From NCBI GenBank assembly GCA_021815005.1, contig JAKAHL010000154.1:1-5409 (forward strand): a DNA stretch of 5,409 nucleotides. Direction: 5' to 3'. The notes beneath the pieces were generated by a model. The model worked only from the letters and a program-made list of their open reading frames with translations, was not told the origin of the DNA and made no database searches. Shown piece after piece: positions 3,942-5,409 of the stretch. Positions within the stretch are counted from its first letter, which is position 1. Each line of letters opens with the position of its first letter. Both the position numbers and the translations under genes were made by a program. Origin of the DNA: Chloroflexota bacterium (lineage in GTDB: Bacteria; Chloroflexota; Limnocylindria; Limnocylindrales; CSP1-4).

Positions 3942-5409
3942 TCAAGGAGCGCCGTCGGGGCGGGCTCGCGCGAACCGCGCCGTCAGGCGCGCTGCGCGCC
4001 GGGCGAGGTCTGCCTCCACGCGCGGGTAGGGGCGCCCGAGGGCCCGCGAGCGCTCGAGCAGCCGCCAGGCGGATCGAGTGGCGGCGAGCGCGCCCCCTGC
4101 GTCGGCGAGGCGGTGCTCGCGCAGCTTCGCCACCTCGATCCAGGCGATCGCGCCCAGCGCCCCGCCGGCGCCGGCCGCGGCCTGCCACGCCGCTGCCGCC
4201 TCCTCCCAGCGCCCCAGCCGGCGCAGCACTCGCGCCCGCTCGGCGGCGATCCGCTCGTCCGACCATGCCGTGCCGGCATGCCACGCGGCAGCGGATGCCT
4301 CCGGGCCGAGGGGCCCGCCGCGACCGGCGGCCAGCTCACCGCGCCAGCCGCCCGACGGCGTGCGCCCGCCGAAGTGCGGGCGGGTTCGCGGATCCCACCA
4401 GCCGGCGCCCGGTCGGCCGTCGTCGCCGTCCGGATCCGCGTGCGACACCGGGGTGCGGCCGAACGGGTCGCGCGTGTCACCCGGGCCGGCCAGCGCGTCG
4501 TCGAGGCAGGCCAGGGCCTCCTCGTGGCGCCGCTCTCGGGCATAGGCGCGGGCGAGGCCCGCGAGGTCCCCGCGCGGCGCATCCAGCCGGGTTTCGCGCT
4601 CCGCATAGCGCCGCTCCACGTGCGCCAGCAACAGCCCGAGCGAGCGCACATCCTTCTCGTTGTGGATCACGACCCCGGCCAGCGGCTCGACCGGCCCGCC
4701 GCGCAGCACGTCGAGGTAGATCGCGGGGATCTCCCATCCCTCCACATCCCCGGTGCGGGTCACGCCCAGGAGCTGCTCCTCGACGGTGCGGAGGCGGGCG
4801 TCCTCCATGCGGTGGCGGAAGACGCGCCGCACGAAGGGCAGGAGGTCCAGGTGCCCGGCGTGGGCCGGCGCCGCCCGACCGGCGAGCCGGAACCGCGCCT
4901 CGAGCAGCGGCCAGTCGAACCCGCGGCCGTTGTAGCTGACGAGCCAGGCGTCCGGGGTGACCCAGCGCTCGATCTCCGCGAGCAGGGCGGGCTCGTCCGC
5001 GTGGTCCGGCAGCAGGAGCTGGGTCTGGCGGAAGGACGCGCCGTCCCAGCGCGCCAGGCCCACGAGGAAGGCCAGGGTGCCTGCGGCGGTCGCGAGGCCG
5101 GTCGTCTCCGTGTCCACGCACACGAGCGGGGCGCTCGCGGGCGGGTGCGCCGGCAGGACCGCGAGGCGGTCTCGGTCGAGCGGGATCTCGACCGGCGTCA
5201 CGACGCGGCGGACGAGCCAGCCGTCGGCCGTGTCCGCGGCCTCCGCCCCGAGTGCCCTGGCGAGGCGCCGGGCGAGGTCCCCGGACCGGCGACCGGAGAA
5301 CGGAACCCGGGCCGGGGGTTGCGCCGGGCCCTCGGGCGCGCCGCCCGGGCGCGCGAGCGTCGCCCGGAGGTTCGCCAGCCGCCGCTCCCGGGTGACCGGG
5401 GCGACCGGG
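3942..5409 (-). CDS. mrfB: MrfB/YprB-like DEDDh 3'-5' exonuclease with TPR tail (5' end cut by window edge)
   Basis: An RNase H-like exonuclease related to B. subtilis YprB/MrfB, which acts with helicase MrfA in mitomycin C lesion repair. Numbered from an internal GTG at 5201, the catalytic residues are Asp30 and Glu32 (VDTETTGL), Asp96 (YNGRGFDWPLL), His180 and Asp184 (HNEKDVRSL), all present. A TPR-like C-terminus follows (about 212-238, 316-349, 350-382), interrupted by a Gly/Pro/Arg-rich stretch near 239-300. The frame has no stop between 5201 and the right edge: 69 further codons read, in part, TRERRLANLRATLARP ... SGRRSGDLARRLARALG ... GWLVRRV, resembling the family N-terminus. The GTG has no Shine-Dalgarno, and no other start codon lies in frame, so the true start is probably slightly beyond the edge. 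From memory, the first catalytic Asp of B. subtilis MrfB is near residue 107; here 98 residues precede it inside the window. Converges on the PfkB gene. Confidence 0.87.
   Translation of the reverse strand, partial: PVAPVTRERRLANLRATLARPGGAPEGPAQPPARVPFSGRRSGDLARRLARALGAEAADTADGWLVRRVVTPVEIPLDRDRLAVLPAHPPASAPLVCVDTETTGLATAAGTLAFLVGLARWDGASFRQTQLLLPDHADEPALLAEIERWVTPDAWLVSYNGRGFDWPLLEARFRLAGRAAPAHAGHLDLLPFVRRVFRHRMEDARLRTVEEQLLGVTRTGDVEGWEIPAIYLDVLRGGPVEPLAGVVIHNEKDVRSLGLLLAHVERRYAERETRLDAPRGDLAGLARAYARERRHEEALACLDDALAGPGDTRDPFGRTPVSHADPDGDDGRPGAGWWDPRTRPHFGGRTPSGGWRGELAAGRGGPLGPEASAAAWHAGTAWSDERIAAERARVLRRLGRWEEAAAAWQAAAGAGGALGAIAWIEVAKLREHRLADAGGALAATRSAWRLLERSRALGRPYPRVEADLARRAARLTARFARARPDGAP

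Noticed and set aside
3350..4939. Long plus-strand frame of 529 codons over the kinase 3' end and opposite the exonuclease
   Set aside because: It is an Arg/Pro/Ala-rich translation with no motifs, crossing two genes that have intact catalytic residues in other frames.

Overview
The window is uniformly very GC-rich (about 70% or more by eye), with strong G/C third-position bias and densely packed genes on both strands. It looks like a housekeeping stretch of bacterial chromosome; I see no transposase, integrase, tRNA, rRNA or CRISPR array. A MrfB/YprB-type exonuclease beside a divergent YchF, in such GC-rich DNA, would fit a GC-rich Chloroflexota (Limnocylindria-like) or an actinobacterium. 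That placement is inference from general gene content, not a marker gene.

Layout, left to right. (1) Bases 1-71 hold the last 22 codons of an unidentified + strand gene. Its TGA overlaps, as GTGA, the GTG start of a D-2-hydroxyacid dehydrogenase (68-1132, +), so the two are probably co-translated. (2) A 269-bp gap (1133-1401) contains the most striking signal in the window: five copies of a short dyad, GATGC-N6/7-GCATC. Four of the five are spaced in steps of about 52 bp, and the last lies on a probable -10 box directly in front of the next gene. (3) A YchF/OLA1-type P-loop NTPase (1402-2505, +) follows; it appears leaderless and has lost the usual glycine-rich switch II signature. (4) It converges on a small, very acidic protein of unknown function (2578-2922, -). 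A 26-bp perfect palindrome between them (2544-2569) looks like a shared bidirectional terminator. (5) A 98-bp divergent promoter region (2923-3020) separates that gene from a PfkB-family sugar or nucleoside kinase (3021-3935, +). (6) After only 6 bp the kinase meets, tail to tail, a MrfB/YprB-like DEDDh exonuclease with a C-terminal TPR region (3942 to the right edge, -).

The exonuclease frame stays open from an internal GTG at 5201 to the window edge and reads as family-typical N-terminal sequence. The gene is therefore cut by the edge and its first codons lie just outside. In Bacillus subtilis MrfB works with the helicase MrfA in mitomycin C repair, so the unseen flank on the right is where a helicase partner would be expected. 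Apart from the coupled pair at the left end, nothing links these genes into one pathway. The best candidate for something undescribed is the non-coding dyad array that appears to control ychF.
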